From Histoplasma ohiense (Eukaryota; Ascomycota; Eurotiomycetes; Onygenales; Ajellomycetaceae): a DNA stretch of 64,000 nt. The stretch covers positions 1,860,001-1,924,000 of the forward strand of contig JAEVHH010000006.1 of the NCBI GenBank assembly GCA_017607445.1. Reading direction: 5' to 3'. The stretch's first letter is position 1, and every line of letters starts with the position of its first letter. This document shows, piece after piece, positions 1 through 8,015 of the stretch. The notes under the pieces are model-generated. The model was not told where the DNA came from, did not search any database, and saw only the letters and a list, made by a program, of their open reading frames with translations. Both the position numbers and the translations under genes were made by a program.

Positions 1-133
1 TACTACAGCTCTGTGACAAGATGAATGCTGAAGTAGTTGCAGATGCCTTTGTCAGAAGCCTGTTCTATCATATACACAGTCTGCCTTCATTCATTGTGTC
101 AGATAGAGGCAGTCAATTCATCAGCGCACTCTG
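1..133 (+). mobile_element. Fragment of a family-A gypsy pol (integrase core), copy A5
   Basis: This stretch matches, base for base apart from C-to-T/G-to-A changes, the integrase region read on the minus strand of A1 near 2010-2140 and the mutated copy at 11040-11175. It encodes the stretch ending in the DDE-core block around SDRGSQF. It stops abruptly at 133, where an LTR starts at 134, and is cut on the left by the window edge. It keeps a few CpG/CC sites, so it is less mutated than A4. It is a broken, non-functional fragment. Confidence 0.85.
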
Positions 134-527
134 TGTGATGGGTTAGCACCCGTTAGTAGTTAACTTACGCAATCAACCCCTTCTGCCTCACATTCCATGC
201 TCGTGTACATCTACTCATCTCTGTTATTGTGCTCTGTGCTTGTATAGCCTCTAATAATTCTTCTGTGTAATCTCTTCTGTTTTGTGCTCTGCATTTGTGT
301 AGTTCTAATGATTCTTCTGTGTAACTCTCAATGTTCTTCTGCTCTGTACTCTGCTCCATGCTTCACTGTGGAGTGGCTTCTGATATTCTTCTGCTCTGAT
401 CTCCTCTTTATAAGAATCCTCTTTGTATGATCTTTTCTTCTGATCTCTTTTCTCTTTCTTTTCTTAATCAATTCATAATCTGTATTTAGAATAGTGCTAG
501 ATTGTTAATTGAAGTACATCTGTTACA
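134..527 (+). repeat. Left LTR of A4 (short variant)
   Basis: It starts TGTGATGGG and ends GTTACA, the same termini as the family-A LTR (TGTGACGGG ... CCCGTTACA read in element sense). It holds about two of the 63-bp internal units, against five in A1. The motif AATCAATTCATAA inside it is the exact complement of the 13 bases just after it (528-540), preserving the self-priming pair seen in A1. Confidence 0.85.
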
Positions 528-571
528 TTATGAATTGATTCATCTGTGTCAGCTCAAGTGCTCTATGTTTA

Positions 572-576
572 CAATT
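572..576. repeat. Target-site duplication CAATT of A1 (partner at 6768-6772)
   Basis: CAATT lies directly before TGTAACGGG at 577 and again directly after ...CGTCACA at 6767. It marks insertion of A1 into the leader of A4. Confidence 0.95.
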
Positions 577-1173
577 TGTAACGGGCGTACTTCGATTAAC
601 GATTTGGTACTATCCTAATTACAGATTACGAATTGATTAAGGAAAGAAAGAGAAAAGAAATCAGAAGAAAAGGTCGTACGAAGGGGGTTCTTATAGGGGA
701 AAGTTCGGGGCGGAAGAATATCAGAAGCCGCTCCACAGTGGAGCGCGGAGCGGAAGAACATTAAGGGGTACGCGTAAGAATCGTTAGAAGTTACGCGAGC
801 GCGGAACGTGGGGCGGGGGAATCATTGAGGGCTACGCGGAAGAATCGTTAGAGACTACGCGAGCGCGGAGCACAGAGCGGGAGAACGTAAGGAGCTACGC
901 GGAAGAATCGTTAGAGACTACGCGAGCGCGGAACACAGAGCGGGGGAACGTAAGGAGCTACGCGGAAGAATCGTTAGAGACTACGCGAGCGCGGAGCACG
1001 GAGCGGAAGAACGTTAAGAGCTACGCGGAAGAATCGTTAGAAACTACGCGAGCGCGGAGCACGGAGCGGAAGAACATCGAGGGTTACGCGAGGTCACAAC
1101 GGCCAGGAACGAGCGGGTGCAGGAGGGGAGTTGGTTGCGTAAGTTAATTACTAACGGGTGCTAACCCGTCACA
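577..1173 (-). repeat. 3' LTR of A1
   Basis: Read on +, it begins TGTAACGGGCG and ends CCCGTCACA. It contains five 63-bp tandem units and the motif TTACGAATTGATT (+ strand) that pairs with the primer site. The pol stop codon overlaps its inner end. Confidence 0.95.
769..1084. repeat. Five 63-bp tandem units inside the A1 LTR
   Basis: The TACGCG landmark recurs at 769, 833, 896, 959, 1022 and 1085, giving spacings of 64, 63, 63, 63 and 63. Each unit has the form TACGCGGAAGAATCGTTAG followed by GACTACGCGAGCGCGGA. The same array is in the other A1 LTR (about 6362-6678). Unit number explains LTR length differences: five in A1, four in A2 and in the right LTR of A4, about two in the left LTR of A4. 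Confidence 0.9.
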
Positions 1174-4159
1174 TTATCCCCCCTACCGGGGTGAGTGAGG
1201 ACTCGTAGGTGTCGAGGGCGGCGGTGTCCTCCAAGGCGGACGCGGGTTCCCAGGTCGGACGATCGTATCCTACCCATTTGACGAGGTATTCGCGGCGGCG
1301 GCGGTTGGTTCTATCGTCAAGGATTGCTTCGATTTCCCACTCGAGTTCGTTGTCTTCTCCTACGATGGCGGGTGGCTGCCAATCGGAGGTTCTCTGTGAG
1401 GGGAATGGATCCTCGGCCGCGGGTCGGAGCAGGTTCGTATGAAAGACGTCGTGGATGCCAGGCGGGGTGTCGAGTCGATAATCGTGTGTGCCTAGCACTT
1501 CCTTCACCGTATACTTGGCGTGGCGGTAATCTAGCGTACGCGAGGGGCGGTCCGTTCTTATGTTCTTGAGGTCCAGCCAGACTTTGTCTCCTACGTGGTA
1601 TCGGGTCGCAGGACTCCTCCTGGTGTTCGCTTGGTCCTCGTAATCTTGCTGAGCGCTGGCCATTGAAGCTTCTGCCCATTCGCGGGCTTTCTTCAGCTTG
1701 CTCACGATGTTCTCTGCCGCCTGTATGGGGCTGCGGGCGTGCGCGGTTTCTCGGGGAGTCTCGGGGAAGTCCAGGACCTCTAAGTTGTATCCGTGTAGGA
1801 GGAAGAATGGGCTTACGCCTGTCGTAGCGGAATCTCGACCGTTAATCGCAATCTCAGCGTGTGGCAGCAGGTTGCTCCAGTTGTCTTGCGCGTAATTGCA
1901 GAACTTACGGAGGATGTTCTTTACCGTTTGTATCATCCTCTCGGTAGCTCCATCAGTCTCTGGGTGGTACGCCGTTGATAACTTTCGTTCGATTCTTAAT
2001 AATTGGCATACGCGGGCCCAGAGTGCGCTGACGAATTGACTGCCTCTATCTGACACAATGGATGAAGGCAGGCCGTGCATACGATAGAACGGGCTTCTGA
2101 CGAAGGCATCTGCAACTACTTCGGCGTCCATCTTGTCACAGGGCTGTAGTATTACGCCCTTGCTGAGTCGGTCGACAATGACTAGGATGTTCGTAGAACC
2201 TCCGCTTTCGGGTAAGGAAACTGCAAAATCGATAGCTATATCGCGCCAAGTTCGGTCGGGGACAGGTAGGGGCTTCAGCATCCCTTTTCGGCGTTCACGC
2301 CATGCCGTCACTGAGCCGCAGCGATCACAGTTGCGTACGAACCGGCGTATGTCTTTCGACATATCTGGCCAGTAGAATTCTCGGGCGACGATGTTGTACA
2401 TGATTTCGCGTCCTGGGTGCCCGGTCATCGGCGAGTCATGAATTTCTTGCATGATCCGTGTTCGTAGGGGTTCTGAATCGGGGACCCATCGCCTATCTCG
2501 AAAGCGTAAGCAGTTGTCATCGTCGATCGAACATGCTGAGATATCCGTTCTTGGGTATACGCCTGCGGGGAATCGAGGTGCTTTGCTTCGTACGGCTTCG
2601 GCGGCTTGTTGCCAGAATTCATCTGCCTCTGCCGCTAGTCTCCATTGTTCTTCGAGCAAGGGTTCTTGAGCTCGGGACTGGTTGATATGTACGCGGGGTT
2701 CATCTGGTTGCGTAGGACTTTCTATGATTGCAGGGTCGATTAACCGATGCTCTCGGTGTTTCCACCTGTCATCCAAGTCATCAGATGGCATATCTTGTTC
2801 TCGGCGGGACAGGGCATCCGCAAGGGTGTTCTCTACTCCAGGTCGATAACGAATTGTGAACGAAAAACGGCTAAGGAACAATGACCAACGCATATGCCTC
2901 TCAGTGAGCTTACGAGTGGTTGTGAAGTACTCTAGGTTCTTATGATCGGTAACAATCTCGAACCTCTCGACACTCATGAGTTCGGATTCCCATTCTTCGA
3001 GGCATCGTATGATCGCTAGGAGCTCCTTGTCGTAGATCTCGTAGTTGCATTCGGCGGGCGACATCTTTTTCGAGGTGAAGGCACAGGGTCGTAGGACACC
3101 TTCGTTATCATATTGCATCAGTGCCCCACCTACTACATAACCTGAGGCGTCCGTTTCGAGAATCGTATGCTTATCCGGATCGAATGATTGCAGCATCGGG
3201 GCGCTTGTGAACATACGCTTCAGCTTTTTGAATGCTGCGTCCGCTTCGTCAGTCCATTGGAATACGGCGTCTTTCCGGGTCAGGTCCGTCAGTGGTCGTA
3301 CGATATCGGAGAAGTCTTTGATGAACCTTCGGTAGAAGTTGGCGAATCCTAGGAAGCTTCTAGTCCCTTTTACCGAGACTGGTGCCTCCCAGTTGAGGAT
3401 TGCTTCCACCTTCTTAGGATCCATGCGTACGCCTTTTTCAGCTTCGATGATGAATCCTAGGTAGGTCGTAGACTTGGTCTCGAAGTCGCATTTGTCAATG
3501 TCCACTTGCAGTCCGGCTTTACGTAGGCGGTCAAGCACTTGTCGTACGTGCTTGCGGTGCTCAGTGAGCGGTCCATCGGTGAAGATCAGGATATCGTCCA
3601 TGTACGCTGAGGCGATCTCGTCGAGCAGGTCTCGTAGGGCCCAGTTAATGTATTTCTGGAACGTGCTCGGGGCGTTCGCTAATCCAAAGGGGGTCACTGT
3701 CCATTCGTATAATCCGTAACGCGTACGAAAAGCGGTTAGCCATTCGTCACCTTCATTAATCCTTATCTTATAGAAGGCCGCAGAGATGTCAAGCTTCGTA
3801 AACCATTTTGCTTTTCCTACTCGTTCGAGTGTTTCGTTGATGAGTGGGAGAGGGTATCGGTCCTTCCGCGTAATCTTGTTGAGTCCTCGGTAGTCAACGC
3901 AGAATCGTAAGCCTCCTCCTGGTTTCTTCGCGAACAGTACGGGTGCTGCGGCGGGTGAGTTGCTAACACGAATGAAGCCTTTGTCCAATAGTCCGTTGAG
4001 CGTTTTTCGTAGGACGAGGAGCTCGTCGCGCGACATGCTGTAGAGAGGACCCCAGGGTGGTTGCGGGTCCTTACCGTCCTCCTTGATGAGCTCGATCGTA
4101 TGATCTATGCCGGGTCCTCGGTGAGGAGGAAGCTTTTCAGCTTCTTTTTCGTCGAACAC
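1169..4159 (-). CDS. A1 pol: reverse transcriptase - RNase H - integrase - chromodomain
   Basis: Open frame of 996 residues for element replication and integration. Visible in order: RT with the LDISAAFY block (about 133-140) and the catalytic YMDD at 186-189; RNase H with ETDASGY and DHKNLEY (about 340-440); the integrase zinc region with H...H...CDRC (about residue 600) and a core with AIDF, SDRGSQF and a following glutamate; then a C-terminal chromodomain ending YLVKWVGYDRPTWEP. It is all one frame with no internal stop. The first residues are the tail of the protease-RT linker: a one-base deletion near 4240 separates it from the protease frame, so 4159 is only the first in-frame ATG. The stop TGA overlaps the start of the 3' LTR. 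Chromodomain integrases steer insertion to marked chromatin, which fits the nested cluster (inference). Confidence 0.95.
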   Translation of the reverse strand: MFDEKEAEKLPPHRGPGIDHTIELIKEDGKDPQPPWGPLYSMSRDELLVLRKTLNGLLDKGFIRVSNSPAAAPVLFAKKPGGGLRFCVDYRGLNKITRKDRYPLPLINETLERVGKAKWFTKLDISAAFYKIRINEGDEWLTAFRTRYGLYEWTVTPFGLANAPSTFQKYINWALRDLLDEIASAYMDDILIFTDGPLTEHRKHVRQVLDRLRKAGLQVDIDKCDFETKSTTYLGFIIEAEKGVRMDPKKVEAILNWEAPVSVKGTRSFLGFANFYRRFIKDFSDIVRPLTDLTRKDAVFQWTDEADAAFKKLKRMFTSAPMLQSFDPDKHTILETDASGYVVGGALMQYDNEGVLRPCAFTSKKMSPAECNYEIYDKELLAIIRCLEEWESELMSVERFEIVTDHKNLEYFTTTRKLTERHMRWSLFLSRFSFTIRYRPGVENTLADALSRREQDMPSDDLDDRWKHREHRLIDPAIIESPTQPDEPRVHINQSRAQEPLLEEQWRLAAEADEFWQQAAEAVRSKAPRFPAGVYPRTDISACSIDDDNCLRFRDRRWVPDSEPLRTRIMQEIHDSPMTGHPGREIMYNIVAREFYWPDMSKDIRRFVRNCDRCGSVTAWRERRKGMLKPLPVPDRTWRDIAIDFAVSLPESGGSTNILVIVDRLSKGVILQPCDKMDAEVVADAFVRSPFYRMHGLPSSIVSDRGSQFVSALWARVCQLLRIERKLSTAYHPETDGATERMIQTVKNILRKFCNYAQDNWSNLLPHAEIAINGRDSATTGVSPFFLLHGYNLEVLDFPETPRETAHARSPIQAAENIVSKLKKAREWAEASMASAQQDYEDQANTRRSPATRYHVGDKVWLDLKNIRTDRPSRTLDYRHAKYTVKEVLGTHDYRLDTPPGIHDVFHTNLLRPAAEDPFPSQRTSDWQPPAIVGEDNELEWEIEAILDDRTNRRRREYLVKWVGYDRPTWEPASALEDTAALDTYESSLTPVGGIM
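1174..1187 (-). other. Polypurine tract of A1
   Basis: Read on the minus strand it is GGTAGGGGGGATAA, directly before the 3' LTR. It is the usual plus-strand primer and overlaps the last codons of pol. Confidence 0.8.
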
Positions 4160-4230
4160 GTCTGCGAAGTCTTCGTACGATTCGGGTAGTTCCTTGCGCG
4201 GTTTCTTGGGGTCTTTGGGTTCTAGCTTTT

Positions 4231-4737
4231 CTAACGCTTTTTGATATCCGCCATGCTAGCAGCGAACACTTGGACGTTCTTCTTCTCATGCGCTTGGCGG
4301 GTTAGTAGTTTGTACGCTTCCGCTGATATCTGGGTGAGATCAGCGGTCCTATCGACATCCTTCTCGTAAACACGGTCGCCTCCTGGGAAAATAAGGCAGC
4401 GGTTGCGTGCGTCCAACAAGGTTCCAAATTCTGTGAGCCATGATAGGCCGAGCATTAGATCGTACTCAAGGCCTTGTATTTCGTATGCGTATACGTTCTT
4501 TTTCTCGTGTCCTCCTACGTCGACATTAAATCTTACCATGTTGTAAGAGGCGGATCCTCTGGGGCCGTCAAATCCACTGAGCTTACGCGGTTTGGGAAAG
4601 GGGATACGCTGGAGCTTATGCTTCTCGACCAGCTGGGTGTCTATAAGAGCGTAGTGAAGGAAACCACTGTCTACCATTGCTCGTACGTTGACTAAGCTAT
4701 TTACAATGGCAGGGACCATGATTGCGTCCGCTTGCAT
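4231..4737 (-). CDS. A1 protease segment of pol
   Basis: This 168-residue frame is the retroviral-type aspartic protease that would cut the Gag-Pol precursor. The active-site motif DSG is at about residues 23-25 and the hydrophobic DLMLGLSWL near 92-100. The ATG at 4737 is not necessarily a start: the frame is open upstream into the end of gag and lies at -1 relative to it, so it is probably reached by frameshifting at 4809-4815. Downstream the frame ends at a TAG because an A-run is one base shorter than in A2 and A4, where protease and RT share one frame. A1 is therefore likely unable to make full Pol, unless the missing base is a sequencing error. Confidence 0.85.
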   Translation of the reverse strand: MQADAIMVPAIVNSLVNVRAMVDSGFLHYALIDTQLVEKHKLQRIPFPKPRKLSGFDGPRGSASYNMVRFNVDVGGHEKKNVYAYEIQGLEYDLMLGLSWLTEFGTLLDARNRCLIFPGGDRVYEKDVDRTADLTQISAEAYKLLTRQAHEKKNVQVFAASMADIKKR

Positions 4738-4790
4738 CTCCTGCTCGAATCTCCAGCTAGCTTTCTGCTCCTTGAGCTCTCGTCCGCGTT

Positions 4791-5822
4791 TTAGGGCGAG
4801 AGCTCGTCTTTTCCCTGTTCTTGCCTATCCGCGGGCGACGCAGCGTTTACGCGCGTGGGGGGTTTACTCGGGGCGATCGCATTCGGACATTGGTTCGCGA
4901 AGTGCCCTGGCTTGTCGCAGCGTATGCAGACTCCTCTGGCGATTCGGTCGGCGGCGTCCTTCCCTGAGACGTTGGGGACCCTCGGGCGACTTGCGTTTAC
5001 GTGTGGGACCCAGTCCATTGGTTCTGGTTCGGAGGCGGGGGGCGCTGCAGAGTGGTTCGGGGCGTACGCATTTGTTCGGCGGAATCCTCTGCGATTTTGG
5101 AGCGCGCGGAACTGAGACAGGTCGTTGTCCAACAGGCGAAGATCAGCGCAGAATTCGCTGTATGTTGAGGGCTTCGGACGCCCTACGCTTCGGTTATGCA
5201 ATTGGAAGTTCAAGTTCTTGAACAACATGTTGATCTTGACGGCGTCGTCCCAGTCTTGCCCACCTGCTTCTAGGAGCTTGCGATCGAATTCAGGAAGGTA
5301 AGTTGCCAACGCGACATCCATCTGGCGAGTCCGATTAAGCCAGTCTAACGCCTTGGCTTGAAGCGTAGGATCGAGGAAGAGGGAGTCGAGTTGTCGGAAG
5401 ACTAGCTCTGGCGTACGCTGGTGGTCCTGGCAATGGCTCATCCAGGGTTGGAATTTTGCTAACGCGTCGCCATCCAACCTGCTATGGATATACCACGCTT
5501 GATTGGATAACGAGCCTATTGCTCGTCCATCGATGTCCAATTTGGCGTTCGCTTTTGACTTCCACGCGAGGTAGAGCGCTAGGTCTCCCTCGTATTTGTC
5601 GAGGATTGGGAGCTTCTCTCTTGGGGGCTTTTCGTGAGGCGCGGGCGTAGGAGGAACGGTGAACGCGGGAGTGCTCATTTCAGCAAGTCGTCGTTGCAAT
5701 TCGGCCATCTGTAGCGCCTGCTGCTGGAGGATGCTTCGTAGGTCTAAGTTATCGTCCGCCGCGTTCGGGTGCGGCGGGTGTTCGTAGGATTGCTCGTAGT
5801 TCATTTCGATATCTAAGGACAT
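4791..5822 (-). CDS. A1 gag
   Basis: This 343-residue structural protein forms the particle and packages element RNA. An N-terminal stretch rich in Q/L/M (about residues 30-50) looks coiled. The middle part has the retrotransposon gag pattern (YLAWKSKANAKL, AYQ-type helices, WLNRTRQ). Near the C-terminus a single CCHC zinc knuckle is visible (CIRCDKPGHFANQC). The chosen start is the ATG at 5822, just inside the leader. The stop TAA at 4791 is retained in A2 and A4 despite heavy mutation, supporting a real gag terminus with pol in the -1 frame. Confidence 0.93.
   Translation of the reverse strand: MSLDIEMNYEQSYEHPPHPNAADDNLDLRSILQQQALQMAELQRRLAEMSTPAFTVPPTPAPHEKPPREKLPILDKYEGDLALYLAWKSKANAKLDIDGRAIGSLSNQAWYIHSRLDGDALAKFQPWMSHCQDHQRTPELVFRQLDSLFLDPTLQAKALDWLNRTRQMDVALATYLPEFDRKLLEAGGQDWDDAVKINMLFKNLNFQLHNRSVGRPKPSTYSEFCADLRLLDNDLSQFRALQNRRGFRRTNAYAPNHSAAPPASEPEPMDWVPHVNASRPRVPNVSGKDAADRIARGVCIRCDKPGHFANQCPNAIAPSKPPTRVNAASPADRQEQGKDELSP
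4809..4815 (-). other. Candidate -1 frameshift heptamer GGGAAAA
   Basis: In the gag frame the bases read G GGA AAA, which is the X XXY YYZ pattern in correct phase, about 6 codons before the gag stop. The protease frame lies exactly at -1 and is open across it. In A4 the same place reads caG AGA AAT, consistent with a former G GGA AAT after G-to-A change. No downstream pseudoknot was folded. Confidence 0.55.
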
Positions 5823-6156
5823 ATAATAATAAAAAAAGAAAAGGAATACTCGGTCCTCTCGCAGGCACTATTCGCAGTGTTGCGGCGCTAAGCTTGGTCA
5901 AGCTTCTTCGTGAACGCTATTCGCAGCGTTACGGTTCGTAGGCACTCGGGCCTCGTAGAACACGGTCGATTGTGTTTCGGACGCTTAGGCACGACGGCCT
6001 ATATAACTAACGATAAGGGCACTCGGGCCCACGAGGGATCTCTTGTAACGACTAGGCACTCGGGCCTGTAAACGACGCACTCGGGCGTAAGAACTGGTAA
6101 CGACGCACTCGGGCGTAAGAACTAATAACGAGGCACTCGGGCCTTAAACGCAGAAG
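5823..6156 (-). other. A1 leader with repeated ACTCGGGC motifs
   Basis: This is untranslated sequence between the primer site and gag. The octamer ACTCGGGC (or its G-flanked form) recurs about six times between 5940 and 6145, several copies sitting in a repeated context ending GTAAGAACT. It is a candidate RNA structural or packaging region; the function is inference. Confidence 0.6.
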
Positions 6157-6169
6157 AATCAATTCGTAA
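6157..6169 (-). other. Self-complementary primer-binding site of A1
   Basis: Directly after the 5' LTR, in element sense, is TTACGAATTGATT. Its exact complement AATCAATTCGTAA occurs inside the LTR (6219-6231 on the complementary strand). No tRNA 3' end was recognised. The arrangement matches self-primed reverse transcription as in Tf1/sushi elements, where the RNA 5' end folds onto the primer site. Confidence 0.7.
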
Positions 6170-6767
6170 TGTAACGGGCGTACTTCGATTAACGATTTGG
6201 TACTATCCTAATTACAGATTACGAATTGATTAAGGAAAGAAAGAGAAAAGAAATCAGAAGAAAAGGTCGTACGAAGGGGGGTTCTTATAGGGGAAAGTTC
6301 GGGGCGGAAGAATATCAGAAGCCGCTCCACAGTGGAGCGCGGAGCGGAAGAACATTAAGGGGTACGCGTAAGAATCGTTAGAAGTTACGCGAGCGCGGAA
6401 CGTGGGGCGGGGGAATCATTGAGGGCTACGCGGAAGAATCGTTAGAGACTACGCGAGCGCGGAGCACAGAGCGGGAGAACGTAAGGAGCTACGCGGAAGA
6501 ATCGTTAGAGACTACGCGAGCGCGGAACACAGAGCGGGGGAACGTAAGGAGCTACGCGGAAGAATCGTTAGAGACTACGCGAGCGCGGAGCACGGAGCGG
6601 AAGAACGTTAAGAGCTACGCGGAAGAATCGTTAGAAACTACGCGAGCGCGGAGCACGGAGCGGAAGAACATCGAGGGTTACGCGAGGTCACAACGGCCAG
6701 GAACGAGCGGGTGCAGGAGGGGAGTTGGTTGCGTAAGTTAATTACTAACGGGTGCTAACCCGTCACA
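6170..6767 (-). repeat. 5' LTR of A1
   Basis: 598 bp, apparently identical to the 577-1173 LTR apart from one extra G near 6280. It contains the element's presumed promoter and the 63-bp array. Confidence 0.95.
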
Positions 6768-6772
6768 CAATT

Positions 6773-8015
6773 GCACTCAGATGCTCAAGTTAAGAATAAG
6801 TTACCAAGTTTTTACAAAGCTGTGTTGTTGTGATAACATCCACAATTTCCAAAGTTCTACAAAGTCACACCACTGTGATAGTGCTGCAAAGAAGTCTGAG
6901 TGTTTACAAAGTATTTTCTTCAAGAATAAGAACTGAATCTTCTGATCTTCAAGCTATCAGAACTAAGAACTATAACCTCATATGAAAATGAGATGAATTA
7001 CAAACATCTCTTCATGAGTGAGAACTGAAGTCTTGCTGAAGATAATGCTGAGCTTTGTAATTTTCTTCAGCAGCAATTCTTGCAGATGGCAGAGCTTCAA
7101 CAACAACTGAATCATCTGAATATGAATACATCAGAAATCATACAGATGTCAACACTCTCTGTGTATGAAAGAAAAGAACATCTCTCTTTTCTTAACAAGT
7201 TCACAGAAAAGCTCTTGATCTATCTAGTCTGAAAATGAAAGACAAAAGTCAAACTTGAAGAAGATGAGTCTGTGATAGACTCTCTGCTCTCACAAGTCTG
7301 CTATATTCATAGTCAGCTAGAAGAAGATGCTCTAGCAAAATTTCAACTCTGAATTGAGTCATGCATGCATGAAATGTGTATCTCTGAAGAAATCTTTCAT
7401 CAACTGAATGTTCTATTCTTGAACTCTACACTGCAAGTGTGTGTGATGCAGTGGCTAAACAGAAATTGTCAGTGAAATACTTCTTTAGTGAACTATCTAT
7501 CTGATTTTGATAGCAAGATCTGTGAAGCAGAAGGACAGAATTGAGACAATGCTGTGAAAATTAATCTTCTGAGTCAGTACATCAGCTTTGAACTGCTTAA
7601 GCTCTGTATCTTGCATTTTATGCCCTCACATTATCACAACTACTGCACTCACTTGCATCAACTCAACAACAATCTTGCATGTTTCAATGCTGTACAAGGA
7701 AGCTGTAACAATTGCAGGCAGAACTTTACATCTACCACTGCTTTGACTACATCAATTATTTCCACAGACACTATGGATTGAATCTTTTATGTGAACATGG
7801 AACAGTCAAGAATATCTGATCTCTCTGAATGAGAAGTTACTGATCAAATCATCTGAGAAGTTTGCATTCATTGCAATAGATTGAGACACTTTGCAAGTCA
7901 GTGCATCAATGCAGTGGTTTCAGCTTCTACACCACATGTGAACACAATTATATCTATGAATGAACAAGGACAGAGAAATGAAGAGCTCTTGCTCTAAAAC
8001 ACAGATGAGAGCTTA
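6773..8015 (+). pseudogene. A4 leader and gag remnant
   Basis: After removal of A1 this continues the A4 leader and then a gag frame related to that of A1. The block WLNR followed by Y(L)SDFDSK and NAVKINLL aligns with the same place in A1 gag, and a damaged CCHC knuckle lies near 7870-7915. Many former TGG codons are TGA. The leader and gag are clearly more divergent from A1 than pol is; beyond transitions there are real replacements and length changes. Non-functional. Confidence 0.75.

Larger units (their letters stand above)
577..6767 (-). mobile_element. A1: young, nearly intact Ty3/gypsy chromovirus
   Basis: This is a 6.2-kb LTR retrotransposon read on the minus strand. Its LTRs are 577-1173 and 6170-6767 and appear to differ only by one G in a G-run (597 versus 598 bp). 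A perfect 5-bp target duplication flanks it. In element order it carries the 5' LTR, a 13-nt self-complementary primer site, a leader with repeated ACTCGGGC motifs, gag with a zinc knuckle, protease, reverse transcriptase, RNase H, integrase and chromodomain, a polypurine tract and the 3' LTR. It keeps all its CpG and CC sites, unlike every other LTR element here, so it is the most recent LTR insertion. One defect is visible: a one-base shortening of an A-run between protease and RT near 4240. Confidence 0.97.

Noticed and set aside
4160..4240. Programmed frameshift between protease and RT in A1
   Set aside because: A2 and A4 have protease and RT in one frame at this point, so a single-base loss in an A-run is simpler.
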